Origin: Isochrysis galbana
Lineage: Eukaryota > Haptophyta > Isochrysidales > Isochrysidaceae
Direction: 5' to 3'
DNA: 64,000 bases
Assembly (NCBI GenBank): GCA_018136815.1
Contig: CM030932.1
Location: 5,122,407-5,186,406, forward strand
Below, piece after piece: positions 8,214 through 18,432 of this stretch. The first letter of the stretch is position 1, and each line of letters begins with the position of its first letter. The position numbers were made by a program, and so were the translations under genes. A model generated the notes under the pieces. It was not told the DNA's origin and made no database searches. It saw only the letters and a program-made list of their open reading frames with translations.

Positions 8214-11141
8214 ATGGCGGCGGCGGCGGCGGCGGAGGTGTGCCCCCAGCTGCTCTCTCTCTCTCCGTGCCCGCACTGCGGTCGTACGTTCGTGCCCGAG
8301 CGGCTAGAACGGCACGCGAGCAGCTGCCTCAGCCGCTCCGACCGTGCTAACCCCGCACCGCCCAGGAAGCGGCTGATAGAGAGAGCGCAGAGTGATGTTC
8401 GAGCTCCTGCGGTTGGCTGCTTGCTACAGCCACCCGACGTAGTGCTGCAGTCTCCGACCGGTGCTGAGCGTGTCGCTGCTGCTCAGGCCGTCAGAGGGGA
8501 TGAGAAGGCCGCTACCGTTCCTGCTAGAAACCCTGCCATGCTGGATGAGGAGACACACACTCAGGAGGTTGGCACAGTGGCGCATAATATGCCGAACCCA
8601 TGTGCGCAGAATGCGGAGAGCAACATCTATGAGCCGATGTCAGAGTTACTCGATGTGAAGTGGGGCGGTGACGAGGCGCTCGCCGTGGAAGCCTCGGAAG
8701 AGGTCATTGCAAGTTCATCAATTGTAGCCGATGCTGCTGGCGAAACGATTTTCGTGCCGACTCAGAACGATCTGGCTGCTCTCCAAGTTGACCCACGAGC
8801 AGCCACCAACCTCCAGTCCACTACTACAGCAGCCGCCAGCATCCAGGCCATCACTAAGGGCGAGAGCTTGACGTCATCATCTTCAGAATACTTGCTAGTG
8901 GCTGCCGATGCGTCATCAAGCCAAGAGGTCAATGCTAGCTCATTGAGCAATCCGCCACAAATCTTGGAAGAAGAAACTGAGGTTGAGCTTGAGCGTGTTG
9001 CGTGCCCTCACTGCGGCCGTCGCTTTGCTCCAATGCCAGCGGCTCGTCACATTCCAAGGTGCCTTGATATCAAGGCGAAGCCCAGAACACTACGGCGGTC
9101 CTCCGTGGGTGTCATGAAAACTCCAGGTGACGGGTCCATATCTACAACTCCGAACGCTGGTGTAGCCGAGATGCCGCTTAAGCCCCCGGCATCAAACATA
9201 CGGTCTTCTTCGGGTAGCCACGATCCACCAATGCCTGTCAAGGTAGCATCACATGCAATGAGCACACCGAGGCGAAATGGTACATCAAAGAAATCAGGGG
9301 GTATTCAAATCACACCAAGGCGCACGGCAACGAAGTCCTCACCTTGTGGAATTGGAGAAAGTGGTTCCCTATCTTCTCCCTCCACTTCGCTTTGCTCTCC
9401 ATTCCTCGCATCAGCCTCGATGCCTTCCAGTGCCGTGTCAACGGCTGCGGCAGTGTCCGCGACCTCTCTGAAGTCACCCTCAGCTATGGGGCATAAGCGA
9501 TCCTCAAGTGAGACTACTCGGCGACCATTTAGCGCTAATCACAAACATGTACGTAGTCGTTCCAGCGCGCATGTGCCTACATCCCGTCTGTCACAAGCGG
9601 AAGCAAGAAGTGGCAGCGCCACTTCTGCCGCTCCCCCCCTGAGCGCTCAGCCCCACGTTGCACGGCCGGTGAACGAGAATACGGACAACATCTTGGAGAC
9701 CGCCACAACTTCTGGGCCAGAGAACAGTTCTATTGTGAAGTCCAAAGGGAACCCCTCGACCGCCGCCGATGCCTCGAACGAACGCCACGCCGATTCCACA
9801 CGTGGCACCATAGCCACCAGCAAAAGCACCGCTTCGCCCAAGTCTTGGAAGATGAGTCAAGATGGTTTTGCTGCTAGTTCAGATCTTGATTCAAGGGTCT
9901 CCAACGACGTTGAAACTCGGAGGCAAGATGCCCGCACAAGTAGCGCCACACCACACATAAAGGGTTACGCGAGGGACGCTTGGGGAACAGCACGGGCACC
10001 CAGGGTGCAGACGCGGCAAAGTCGCATCGCTCCAAAACGCACCAGTTCTTGCGGAGGGATGAAAGGGACGTATGGACCCAAGGCTGGCACAACAACTTCG
10101 GGGACAGCTACTGGCATGGTTGCCAGTAGTGTGCAAGCGGTGTCGGCCAACGGCCCTGCAACGAATGCGAAGTGGTACGGCTCACCCGTCTCTGCCGCAA
10201 CTGCGAAACCCACTCTTCGTTGGGCACCGAGCCAAGTTACTGCACCTTCCCGCCAACAAAAGTCAACCACAACTTCCTCTTATGCTTTCTCCCGGGTCGC
10301 CGTCTCTGACTCCACATGCCATCTATCCTCCCCTCCCGCTACTCACCAACCGGCGAGAGCCCAACATAATGACTCTGACAACGTGCCTGAAAGCTTACAC
10401 CACGAGGATCATTCAGGATCTCAATATAGTTCTGAGACTCCCACTCGATCGCTACATACGGCACACGAATCCATGAACGTCTCGTATTCGAGAGGCTCCG
10501 TGTCTCGCCCGATGCCACAATCTACTGCCGTGCGTGGTCGGCGTCCCTCCACCGCTCCTGCAAAATCGCTAGCTTCTGCTGCCATCGCTAATGGGTCGAA
10601 TTCGCGTGGTGAGAATTTAGATCCACGCGTGGCTGGAGGTTCATCCTCTACTAGTGAACTGACGGCTCAGGCCCCAGCGACCCCGCATGAACTGACGGCT
10701 CAGGCCCCAGCGACCCCGCAGCCATGCGCACGAAGTCTAGAATACACAAATCCGGGCATACCAATGAAATGTCCACCCGGATTCTCTCGTGTTACCAGCG
10801 GGCGCTCAGCACATCCAATCAGCAGCTCCACTCCTAGTCGCATTGCTCCGCCCTCACCCATCGTTCGGGCAGGCGCATCGCCGCCAAGCTCATCAAGGAT
10901 CGGCGGCGCCTGCGTCAAGAAGAGCGCCGCTAGCTCTGAGCGGCCAAATGCCAAGGCCAACCAAGATGAAGGTGTCATCTTCATGAGTGAGCTTCAAGAA
11001 GTTGTGCCTGTGCGCCAGTTTGGCTATCGACGCAAAAGTGTTGTGACTTGCCCTGCCTCACCATTGCTCCGTCGCGGCAATCGTGCGGGCTCAAATTCGT
11101 CCCACACCTTAAGTGCGGGCGAGTTGGCGAGCGGGCTGTAA
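8214..11141 (+). CDS. ZC2HC-type zinc-finger protein, Ser/Ala-rich, about 975 aa
   Basis: A single long frame. I prefer ATG at 8214 (MAAAAAAEVC); an in-frame ATG at 8163 adds 17 residues. It carries two C2HC fingers with C-x2-C-x12-H-x4-C spacing: CPHCGRTFVPERLERHASSC near residue 19, and CPHCGRRFAPMPAARHIPRC near residue 265. These match the zf-C2HC_2 pattern of ZC2HC1 proteins, several of which are cilia or cytoskeleton associated; a role here is inference. Between and after the fingers the chain is Ser, Thr, Ala and Pro rich and probably disordered. A perfect tandem duplication of ELTAQAPATP lies near 10655-10720. The C-terminus returns to a conserved-looking stretch (FMSELQEVVPVRQFGYRRKS). 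A family D repeat ends only about 70 bp upstream. Confidence 0.8.
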   Translation: MAAAAAAEVCPQLLSLSPCPHCGRTFVPERLERHASSCLSRSDRANPAPPRKRLIERAQSDVRAPAVGCLLQPPDVVLQSPTGAERVAAAQAVRGDEKAATVPARNPAMLDEETHTQEVGTVAHNMPNPCAQNAESNIYEPMSELLDVKWGGDEALAVEASEEVIASSSIVADAAGETIFVPTQNDLAALQVDPRAATNLQSTTTAAASIQAITKGESLTSSSSEYLLVAADASSSQEVNASSLSNPPQILEEETEVELERVACPHCGRRFAPMPAARHIPRCLDIKAKPRTLRRSSVGVMKTPGDGSISTTPNAGVAEMPLKPPASNIRSSSGSHDPPMPVKVASHAMSTPRRNGTSKKSGGIQITPRRTATKSSPCGIGESGSLSSPSTSLCSPFLASASMPSSAVSTAAAVSATSLKSPSAMGHKRSSSETTRRPFSANHKHVRSRSSAHVPTSRLSQAEARSGSATSAAPPLSAQPHVARPVNENTDNILETATTSGPENSSIVKSKGNPSTAADASNERHADSTRGTIATSKSTASPKSWKMSQDGFAASSDLDSRVSNDVETRRQDARTSSATPHIKGYARDAWGTARAPRVQTRQSRIAPKRTSSCGGMKGTYGPKAGTTTSGTATGMVASSVQAVSANGPATNAKWYGSPVSAATAKPTLRWAPSQVTAPSRQQKSTTTSSYAFSRVAVSDSTCHLSSPPATHQPARAQHNDSDNVPESLHHEDHSGSQYSSETPTRSLHTAHESMNVSYSRGSVSRPMPQSTAVRGRRPSTAPAKSLASAAIANGSNSRGENLDPRVAGGSSSTSELTAQAPATPHELTAQAPATPQPCARSLEYTNPGIPMKCPPGFSRVTSGRSAHPISSSTPSRIAPPSPIVRAGASPPSSSRIGGACVKKSAASSERPNAKANQDEGVIFMSELQEVVPVRQFGYRRKSVVTCPASPLLRRGNRAGSNSSHTLSAGELASGL

Positions 11142-11837
11142 AAGAGACTGGGCTAACTGATGTTGACTAAGTTTGCCCTCGGTGGTCTGTCGTAACGCTC
11201 GTGCATATGCATATGCACAATGCGTCGCGCCAATTCTCAGTAGAGCAAGCCGTGTGCGCGAGCGTAGCATGGTTCTCCTCAATTGCGGGTAAGGGAACCG
11301 GTAAGCAGCAACTAGAGCAACATGCAACACGCACGTTGCTGCATTGCTGCCAAAAGCTGCTCATGGACTATGCCCGATGAGCTAGATTAACGATGAAATG
11401 TATTCTACAACTACAACTAGCTCTATCAACTATTGTTAAAAGAGTAGGTTCACGAAGCGCCCCCCGCTCCCCTCCTCCACTCCCGCCCACCGCCCGCCCA
11501 CGCCGCCGCGACGAACGACCGGCCGCCTTCGCGGCCGTCGACCGGCTAGCTACTTGCCGCGCTCGTCGCGCGCGATCCGCCGACGCTCGCGTTGCGCGCT
11601 GCGCGTCGCTTGTCGTTGTCGCTTGTAGCTTGCGCGTTCCACCCGCGCGCAGCGACAAGGCAGCGCTCGCGCGCTCGCGCGCGTTCCGATAGGCATCTCG
11701 TAATTTGATCGCGCATTCCCTCGCGCACGCTGCCGTGCTGCCCGCTAAATGCAAGCAACAACCCCAGCATTGACAAGTGGAAGTGCGTCAACACTGTGTC
11801 AACACTTGTTCAACACTTGTAAGAGGCCAGATGCCAG
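11142..11837. other. Intergenic, nothing recognised
   Basis: Contains a CG-rich patch near 11570-11680 with GCGCGC alternation. Open frames here overlap on both strands and carry no known domain. Confidence 0.4.
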
Positions 11838-11880
11838 ATGGGTGAACACCTTGCCCAAGCTACTGTAATGGGCCCTCGAG

Positions 11881-13497
11881 CCCAGTTGCTCCGTCAGGTA
11901 TCAGGTCGTCAGGTCTCGGCGACCTGATACCTGATATCAGGACCTGATATCAGGTCCTTGTATTAAGTAAGTAATGTTATAATACACTAGTATAATAATA
12001 GTACTGTTGATTGAATAGCATTATAACTCATTCATCACGACTCCTCGGGCTCATCCACGACCATTTCCAATTCCCAAGGAAGCACATTAGACTCCCAATC
12101 ACGCAACAAATCTTCTAGCAACAAGTTGGTGTGGCACCTCACAAGCCTTTCAACTGTTGTTTGACCTAGCCTATTCCTTTTTTTGGAATGGATCCAATCC
12201 TCCACAGACCATGATCGCTCGCATCCCGAAGCAGAGCAAGTGAGCGCGAGCAAACGACGAGCCGCCCATTGAAGATGAGGCCAATTGGCTAAGTAAACGT
12301 TCGCCCACTTGTACGACGCCATGGATTGTGCGCGCTTTGAAAAGGCCACCTCTTGTGTTAGGTCATGCATGCCTCCAGCACAAGCCTCATGAAAGTCAGC
12401 GAGATCCGCTAATAGATCGGTATACGGATGTTCCACAGTTGCCAGCTGCTTGAAGCACCCCTTGAGTTGTCGCATCTTATCACTGGAAAGTTTCCTACGA
12501 CAAAACTCGGGCTCCAGGCAATAGGCTGCAGTCATAACAGGGCTATGGAGATACTCCCATCTAGCCATGAAAAGTTCATGGATCTTGTGCCTCTTTGTCG
12601 CATCCAAGCCATGGATGTCGCCCTGCTTTAGATGGAGATCGATTTGGAGTAAATAGCCGTACACTTTGCCTAAGTTCGCGCCTAGCTTACCGTCGGTGAT
12701 CCTCAACAATCGGTAAATAGGCTCCATGATCGCCACTGCGGTCTTGATCGTCTCACACAAACCTTCTGAGCGTACTATTGTCTTGCATTCAGCGGCCTTC
12801 CCCCGCTTGTCACGCGGCTGAGACTCCATCCATGCCGTGTAGACAGGGTCAATCCCGCCCTTTGAAGAATACGTCCCGCTACCTCGATCGGGATATTGGC
12901 ATGGGCGCCAAAATGCCGTCGCCTCGCCACCGGCTGCAGCCGCCCGCGCCGTCGACCAACAAGTAGAGATCGATAATCTTCGAGGTCTCGTGCGCCATCT
13001 CGAATCTTCGACGATGCAAGCCGCGCAACGCCAAGAGGATTTCCGGCGGGAGGTAAGCTCAACTTTCAATACCATCCTCAATCTTCTGCAGACGGGCGCG
13101 GCTACGCATCAAGCCACCGCCTCGCCACCGGCTGCTGCGGAGGCAATCCCTCCGGCCGTCCCTTCACCGGCTCCGTTCTCATGGTGTGAGCCGTGCGCCG
13201 CGCTAGCCGCCGGTGCGCCTCCGCGGCTCGTTTCCGCTGAGGAAACGAGCTTCGCTCCGACAATATCCCTCTCATCATCATCCATGTCCATGCGGCCCCC
13301 TCGCTCGCTCGCCGAGGAACGGGGTGTCGCGTGTCGCGTTCCCGCCTCTTCCCTCCCCCGCTGTATTTTCGCGCCAAAATGATTCTTTAATACTTATAAT
13401 AGTACTTATAAAGGCATGACTTGATATCAGGTATCAGGATTGGTGGACCTTATATCATGATATCAGGACCTGATATCAGGCTGACGGAGCAGCTGGG
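11881..13497 (-). mobile_element. hAT-family DNA transposon, 1617 bp, 8-bp target duplication
   Basis: The left end reads CCCAGTTGCTCCGTCAG and the right end is its inverted copy with one mismatch. Identical CCCTCGAG flanks the element at 11873-11880 and 13498-13505. Both subterminal regions carry the palindrome CCTGATATCAGG and shortened versions, likely transposase-binding sites. The minus strand encodes the C-terminal half of a hAT transposase. The right-hand 500 bp do not look like transposase; on the plus strand they read as a short coiled coil (VEIDNLRGLVRHLESS). The upstream catalytic and BED-finger parts are missing, so this is probably an internally rearranged, non-autonomous copy. 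Confidence 0.88.
12035..13075 (-). CDS. hAT transposase, C-terminal fragment
   Basis: An open frame from the first in-frame ATG at 13075 to the stop at 12035. Transposase-like sequence starts only near 12880 (GGIDPVYTAWMESQ) and runs through helical segments to the hAT dimerisation region: SGCERSWSVEDWIHSKKRN followed by LVRCHTNLLL, where C-E-R-[NS]-W-S and H-S-K-K-R-N-R-L are hallmarks. Aligned with complete hAT enzymes (usually over 600 aa), the N-terminal BED zinc finger and the first catalytic Asp are absent, while the late Glu and dimer region could be present. The first about 65 residues are Arg/Ala-rich and probably an accidental fusion. Activity alone is unlikely; it could mark a family whose full copy lies elsewhere. 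Confidence 0.8.
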   Translation of the reverse strand: MVLKVELTSRRKSSWRCAACIVEDSRWRTRPRRLSISTCWSTARAAAAGGEATAFWRPCQYPDRGSGTYSSKGGIDPVYTAWMESQPRDKRGKAAECKTIVRSEGLCETIKTAVAIMEPIYRLLRITDGKLGANLGKVYGYLLQIDLHLKQGDIHGLDATKRHKIHELFMARWEYLHSPVMTAAYCLEPEFCRRKLSSDKMRQLKGCFKQLATVEHPYTDLLADLADFHEACAGGMHDLTQEVAFSKRAQSMASYKWANVYLANWPHLQWAARRLLALTCSASGCERSWSVEDWIHSKKRNRLGQTTVERLVRCHTNLLLEDLLRDWESNVLPWELEMVVDEPEES

Positions 13498-14165
13498 CCC
13501 TCGAGGGCGTGTCAACGTGAACCCATACGCCTTGGCTGGCTCTCCGGCGAGGTGCCGCAGTGCTAGTGATTCCGGAAGCAGCAGTGGCTCCGATACAGAG
13601 GAAGTAGGTGAGCGCAGTGAAGAGGCTGGCTCGAGTGCCGCACATGCTCGTGCCTCCACGCGCGACTCGGCGGATCGAGGTCGAGGTTGCAGCGGTGGAG
13701 AGCAAAGGGGTTCGGGCGGGTGTGGCGGCGTAGCGGCGGCTCTCAATGTAAGAAGCGCTTCTCCACGGGCGTGTTCGTTGACGTTGATAGGGGTTAAGGT
13801 TGGTTGGGTAGTAGGGAGGTACACGAGCATGCTGCCTTACGCCGCACGAGTAGCGGAGATTTTTCAGAAGATTTTTTTTGAAGACTGGGTATGGCATGTT
13901 GAAACCGACTGACGGGAAGAAGGAAAAGCTGCTGCCTGAGTTCCGCTCGTTGGTTTCGAAAATGGGTTGCCGTTGGGAGCCTGGATGCCCCGTCAGGCTG
14001 ACATCAGGTTCTGATATCAGGTTATCAGGCCTACTAGACCTGATAACCTGATATCAGGCTGATATTATGACTACTAACTTTAGAATAAAATACAATTCAC
14101 GTCAGTAAACGAGCCATCGACCCGAACCGCGAGCGATCGGCCATGCCTCTCAGTGACGATGGATG

Positions 14166-14500
14166 ATGGGCTGCGAGGCTGGGTGGAGGCGAGGCTGGTG
14201 GCGGCGAGGCTGGTGGCGGCGAGGCTGGGTGGAGGTGAGGCTGGTGGAGGCGAGGCTGGTCGCAACGAGGCTGGTGGCGGCGAGGCTGGTCGTAATGAGG
14301 CTGGTGGTAACGAGGCTGGGGTGGCGGTGGGGTTGGTGGCGGCGAGGCTGGTGGCTGCGAGGCTGGTGGCTGCGAGGCTGGTGGCTGCGAGGCTGGTGGC
14401 TGCGAGGCTGGTGGCTGCGAGGCTGGTGGCTGCGAGGCTGGGTGCAGGCGAGGCTGGTGGCTGCGAGGCTGGGTGGAGGCGAGGCTGGTGGCGGCGACGC
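14166..14500. repeat. Tandem array of a 15-bp unit (GCGAGGCTGGTGGCT-like)
   Basis: About 20 copies, most regular from 14335 to 14455. Because the unit is a multiple of three, several frames stay open on both strands (Ala/Gly/Val-rich or Pro/Ser/Thr-rich); these are not considered genes. It lies wholly inside the second hAT-type element. Confidence 0.9.
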
Positions 14501-14694
14501 TGGTTGCCAGGGGGGAGGGCGACTGGTGTTGAGGTGGGGGAGGCGGGGTGGCGCTGGGGCAGGCGCGAGCGCAGCGGCGAGGCTGGCAGCGAGGCGGGTG
14601 AGCCAGCGAGGCGGGCGGCTGCGAAGGGGACGGCGGTGGGTAGCAGGGGACGCGCTGGCGGCGGAGCGGGCGGGAACAGCGGCAGCAGTGGCGG

Positions 14695-14820
14695 GCTCTG
14701 GGGGGGGGGGGGGGGGCGGGTGCGCCTCCGGCGGAGCGGCAGAGGCGGGTGCGCGGGGGGGGGGGGCGGCGGGGGTTCCCGCGGGGGGGAGGGGTGGGGG
14801 TTCGCGGGGGGGGGCTCTCC
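14695..14820. repeat. Poly-G tracts inside the second hAT-type element
   Basis: Several runs of 7-17 G at about 14700-14717, 14755-14767 and 14785-14813, separated by short GC-rich sequence. They have strong G-quadruplex potential and are prone to sequencing error. Confidence 0.75.
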
Positions 14821-15242
14821 CCTCCGCTTCCACACGAACCCCCTCTCCGCTTCTAGCTTCTAGCTAGACGTAGACGTAGTCCATTTCCTCGGATCTTAGA
14901 ATGGCTCATTAGAAAATTATAATATTAGTGGTGGACCACCTGATATCAGCCTGATATCAGGTCCTGATATCACCTGATATCAGGTATCAGGTCGCCAAGA
15001 CCTGATGACCTGAGACCTGACGGGGCATCCGGGGTTGGGAGAGTGTTGTGAAAGTGAAAGTACTATGGGATCCGCCCCCGGGGGAAGTCGATGTGCACGG
15101 CCGAAAGCGGGCTGAAGCAGCGCCCGCCCTTGCTCCAGTGATAGTGATGGCTAGGGCCATACCTGAGGCCATGAGGCCATGCCAGCCGTTCAGCCATGAT
15201 TATTTATTTGTGTTCATCATTGCAACGACTTCTCTTGAATGA

Positions 15243-15911
15243 ACTTGTAAGCTTAAGCTTAAGCTCACTGACTCATTATAAATAGGTAGGATAGGAGTAG
15301 GAGGTTCGAGTTCGTTGCGCGCGCAGCGGCCGCCGCACTTTACATTCGGCCACACGGTGGGCTCTTCAAGTTCAAGCTCAATGGTCAATGGTCAATGGTC
15401 GGGGGTTTGGGCTGCACACATGTGGTGGTATAGCGTATGAGCTAGAGCCATTCAACTTTTATGAGGTTGTGGCTGAGAAATGGACTCTTTTGTGCTGGAA
15501 GGACTCCATGTCAGGGATTGAGCTAGAACTAATGTTACGGTGTGCAGACCAAGCATCAAGCATCCGCCGAACCGCCGAACGAGATGTGTGGTCCGACCAC
15601 TGCGACCACAGGTGTTCTGAGCATGTCCGAGCCTAGAGGACACATGGACCTGGAGGAGGTGCCTCTCTTCAGCGGGGGCCTACCCTCTATTTTGACCAAA
15701 ATACAGTAGGGGAGGACTAGGGTGTCAGGAATTGAGTGGACATCGAGTATGCCTTGGAATTACAATTACAGGTGGACTGCGGAAGATTTCCCTAGATAGG
15801 AGTTAAACTTCTTGTGGGCAAAGAAGAAAACCTATCCCCGCCCGCGGATTCAAACTGAGCGCTCTCGCATCGTCGGCCACCAGAGCGAGAGCGCCGTCCG
15901 ACCGAACGCTA
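15243..15911. other. Intergenic, nothing recognised
   Basis: Short overlapping frames without a known domain. It lies between the interrupted frame and the CT tract upstream of the MAP65 gene. Confidence 0.4.
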
Positions 15912-15914
15912 TCT

Positions 15915-15959
15915 CCCTCCTCTCTCTCTCTCTCTCTCTCTTCCTCTCTCTCTCTCTCC

Positions 15960-15990
<31 letters not shown>

Positions 15991-16029
15991 CCTCTCTCTC
16001 CCCCCCCTCCCCCCCTTCTCTCTCCCTCT

Positions 16030-16112
<83 letters not shown>

Positions 16113-16157
16113 CCTCTCTCTCCCTCCCTCTCTCTCTCCCTCTCCCCCCCCCCTCTC

Positions 16158-16193
<36 letters not shown>

Positions 16194-16207
16194 CCCCTCT
16201 CTCTCTG
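15915..16207. repeat. (CT)n microsatellite, about 290 bp
   Basis: Almost uninterrupted CTCT with a few C-runs. It ends about 50 bp before the MAP65 start codon at 16256, so it lies in the promoter or 5' UTR. Pyrimidine tracts also precede other genes in this window. Confidence 0.95.
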
Positions 16208-16255
16208 GGACTCCAACGAGCCAGTGAGGCAGCGAGCAAGGCTCTGTAGATAGTC

Positions 16256-18432
16256 ATGGCGCTGCTACACCCCGACGAGCAAGCAATCGCCGTCGCCTCA
16301 CTCCGCAGCTCGTGGGCAGACATCGGGATGCCCGAGAAAGAAGCTGAAGAAGCGCTTGCCACACTCTGTGCCGAGCTTCGGCTAGTGGTGAGCACCGCCG
16401 TCGAGCGAGAGAAAAGGCGCAAAGACGAGCTTGAGGCCGAAGAAAAGGCGATGCGTAGCGAGCTAAGCTCGCTTGCTGCCGCCCTCGGTGAAGAAGCGGC
16501 GCTCGACGCCTCTGCGAAGCAGCCGCCGCTCGTCGCCTGGCGTGCTGTCTCCGCTGAAGCTGAACGCCTTCGCGCCAAGCAGGCCGAGCGCCTCGCCCAC
16601 AGAAGGACAGCGGTCGAACAGCTTCATGCTATTCTGATCGAGCTGAACACCGGCACTCCGGAGGAGGACAAGCTCCGAACCGTTCTACCCGATGCATCTG
16701 AGCCTACAGCTGAGGCCCCTGGGGGTCTTACTATTGCACTACTGGAAAGGCTTCAGTCACGCTTGGTGAGTCCAGGATCTGGCCCACACTGGAGGCGCTG
16801 CACACCTGCTCTCCTTGCCAGGAGCCATCGGCACGGAACCTGCCTCTCAACGGCTTCGGAAGGGCACGCCCACCACCTGCAATGCCCCTTCCCCTATTTG
16901 CAGGCTGAAGCCGAGACAATCCGCTCAGCAAGGGTCGAGCGCATGGATGCTCTCCGCGCATCTCTCGAAGAAATCATCGACAATCTGGGGATGCGCGAGG
17001 CAGAACAAAGCGATACGGCTTGTGCAGAGTACCACCCGTCCGTGGGTGCAACTCATCGAGCGCTATCGGCGCTGGAAGCACGTTTGGACCACCTGCGTGA
17101 GGAAAAGGCGAGACGTCTCCACGTGCTCAACCAATGCAGCGACTACATTTCGGAGTTGCGGTTCAAACTCAAGATTCCCGAAGCGGAGCACATCTCGCTC
17201 CCGTCACCCGAGACCGGGCTCTCCCAACAAGTCCTCGTGGCTTACTCGACGGAGCTGGAACGGCTGGAGGCCATCAAGGCAGAGCGCATCTCTGAGCTGA
17301 TCCCAGAAACTAGAGTTCGCATCGCTAATCTCGCGGCCGAGCTTCAGATGGCTGACGATGATCTCATTCCGTGTGCCCGCGCTACAGCGATGACTAATGT
17401 CCTGGATGCGAATGCAACAACGGACTTCTCTGGAGAAAAGGCGGCTACAAACGAATCTGCAGAAGAACTTGAACAGTTGTTGTATGATCTCGAAGGCGAG
17501 GAGCGGCGGCTACGAGACCGAGTCGCCTCCACAGCAAAGATCTTCTCCCTTTTGGCAAAGCGCGAGTCTATCCTGACGCAGCGTGACGAAATGCGGGCGT
17601 CGGAACGGGATCCCAATCGGCTTCTTGCGAAAGGCGCAGGTGCAGCAAGACGGCTTCTGCAAGTAAGATCACCACACTACACCTGCCTTTCCATGCATAA
17701 AAGCGATCCTCGCTGTTTGCAGCTGCGCGCCTCCAAACTCGCAACAGGCAACAACAATCACTGATATTTCAGGAGGAGAAACTGCGAACGGCCGTAGAGA
17801 AAGACCTACCTCGCATGAACAAGAAGCTGCGAGAGTTAGTTGCCGCTTGGGAACAAGAGCACGGCGAAACACTACACATTGGCGGCATGACTGTGCCCAA
17901 TGTTCTCAAGGCGCAGGTGCTACCTCGACCACCAAACAGCTCCTAGCGCCATGAATTCGCCATTCTTACCCGTAGAAGCTCGCTCACAGACAGACATCTC
18001 CCAACACGAACCATTGTTCTCAGGAGGATGAGGACACGCGCTATCGTGAGGAGGAGAAGCAACGCAAGGAGACTGAACGACATGAAAAGGTAGCCCACGC
18101 ACGTGTACCTCTTGTGCTGCATATTCACAGCCATCAACACGTACGATCAACCGAGAGTTCATGCTGTCCTCCCGCTGCCTCCCCATGTTCAGTTGGCGGC
18201 AAAGGAAGAAGCCAAAGCAGCGTCAAGGCCAGGATCTGCACGACCCCCCATCTCTCGCCCCGGAACAGCTGGAATGGGCGCACGCCGCTCGGCGGCTCCG
18301 GAACGGGCGCTGGCCCCGAGCAATGATCTAAATAGCCCCACCAAAGTACCACGTACCGGCTTTGGCAGCAAGGGTGTCGCTCCGAGTGCAGCAGCCTTTA
18401 CTACACCGGCAGCAAAGGAGAACCAAGCCTAA
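16256..18432 (+). CDS. MAP65/PRC1/Ase1-family microtubule bundling protein
   Basis: Five exons: 16256-16765, 16904-17662, 17773-17916, 18024-18089 and 18193-18432, with GT-AG introns all in phase 0, giving 572 aa. The N-terminus (ASLRSSWADIGMPEKEAEEA) matches the opening helix of MAP65/PRC1 proteins. Long charged helices follow (dimerisation and spectrin-like region). Exons 2-3 carry the family's conserved microtubule-binding stretch, VEKDLPRMNKKLRELVAAWE followed by EHGETLHIGGMTV. The last exon is a basic, Ser/Pro-rich tail with SRPGTAG and SPTK motifs, possible CDK sites as in PRC1. The family crosslinks antiparallel microtubules at the spindle midzone and cortical arrays. The first intron is 138 bp, divisible by three and stop-free, so it would read through if retained. 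Confidence 0.9.

Larger units (their letters stand above)
13980..15033. mobile_element. Non-autonomous hAT-type element, 1054 bp, 8-bp target duplication
   Basis: The left end CCTGGATGCCCCGTCAGG is repeated inverted at the right end with one mismatch (CCCGGATGCCCCGTCAGG). Identical GTTGGGAG flanks it at 13972-13979 and 15034-15041. The ends match the neighbouring 1617-bp element at about 14 of 18 positions and share its CCTGATATCAGG subterminal palindromes, so both probably used one transposase. The interior has no transposase; it holds a 15-bp tandem array and a G-rich block. Confidence 0.85.
11838..15242 (+). pseudogene. Older coding frame interrupted by two hAT-type elements
   Basis: An open plus frame begins at ATG 11838 (MGEHLAQATV) and reads up to the left target duplication of the first element at 11873-11880. 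If that element and one 8-bp copy are ignored, the frame continues at 13506 as GRVNVNPYALAGSPARC with a Ser/Glu-rich stretch. Near 13880 the reading changes frame, by an intron or a frameshift, to GMLKPTDGKKEKLLPEF and KMGCRWE up to 13979. If the second element is ignored, the same frame continues at 15042 as SVVKVKVLWDPPPGEVDV to a stop at 15242. I do not recognise the protein. It could be a host gene or part of an older transposon. Its continuity across both insertion sites is the evidence. Confidence 0.45.

Noticed and set aside
14080-14863. Four long frames on both strands, Pro/Ala/Ser-rich or Gly/Ala-rich
   Set aside because: They come from a 15-bp tandem array and poly-G runs inside a transposable element.
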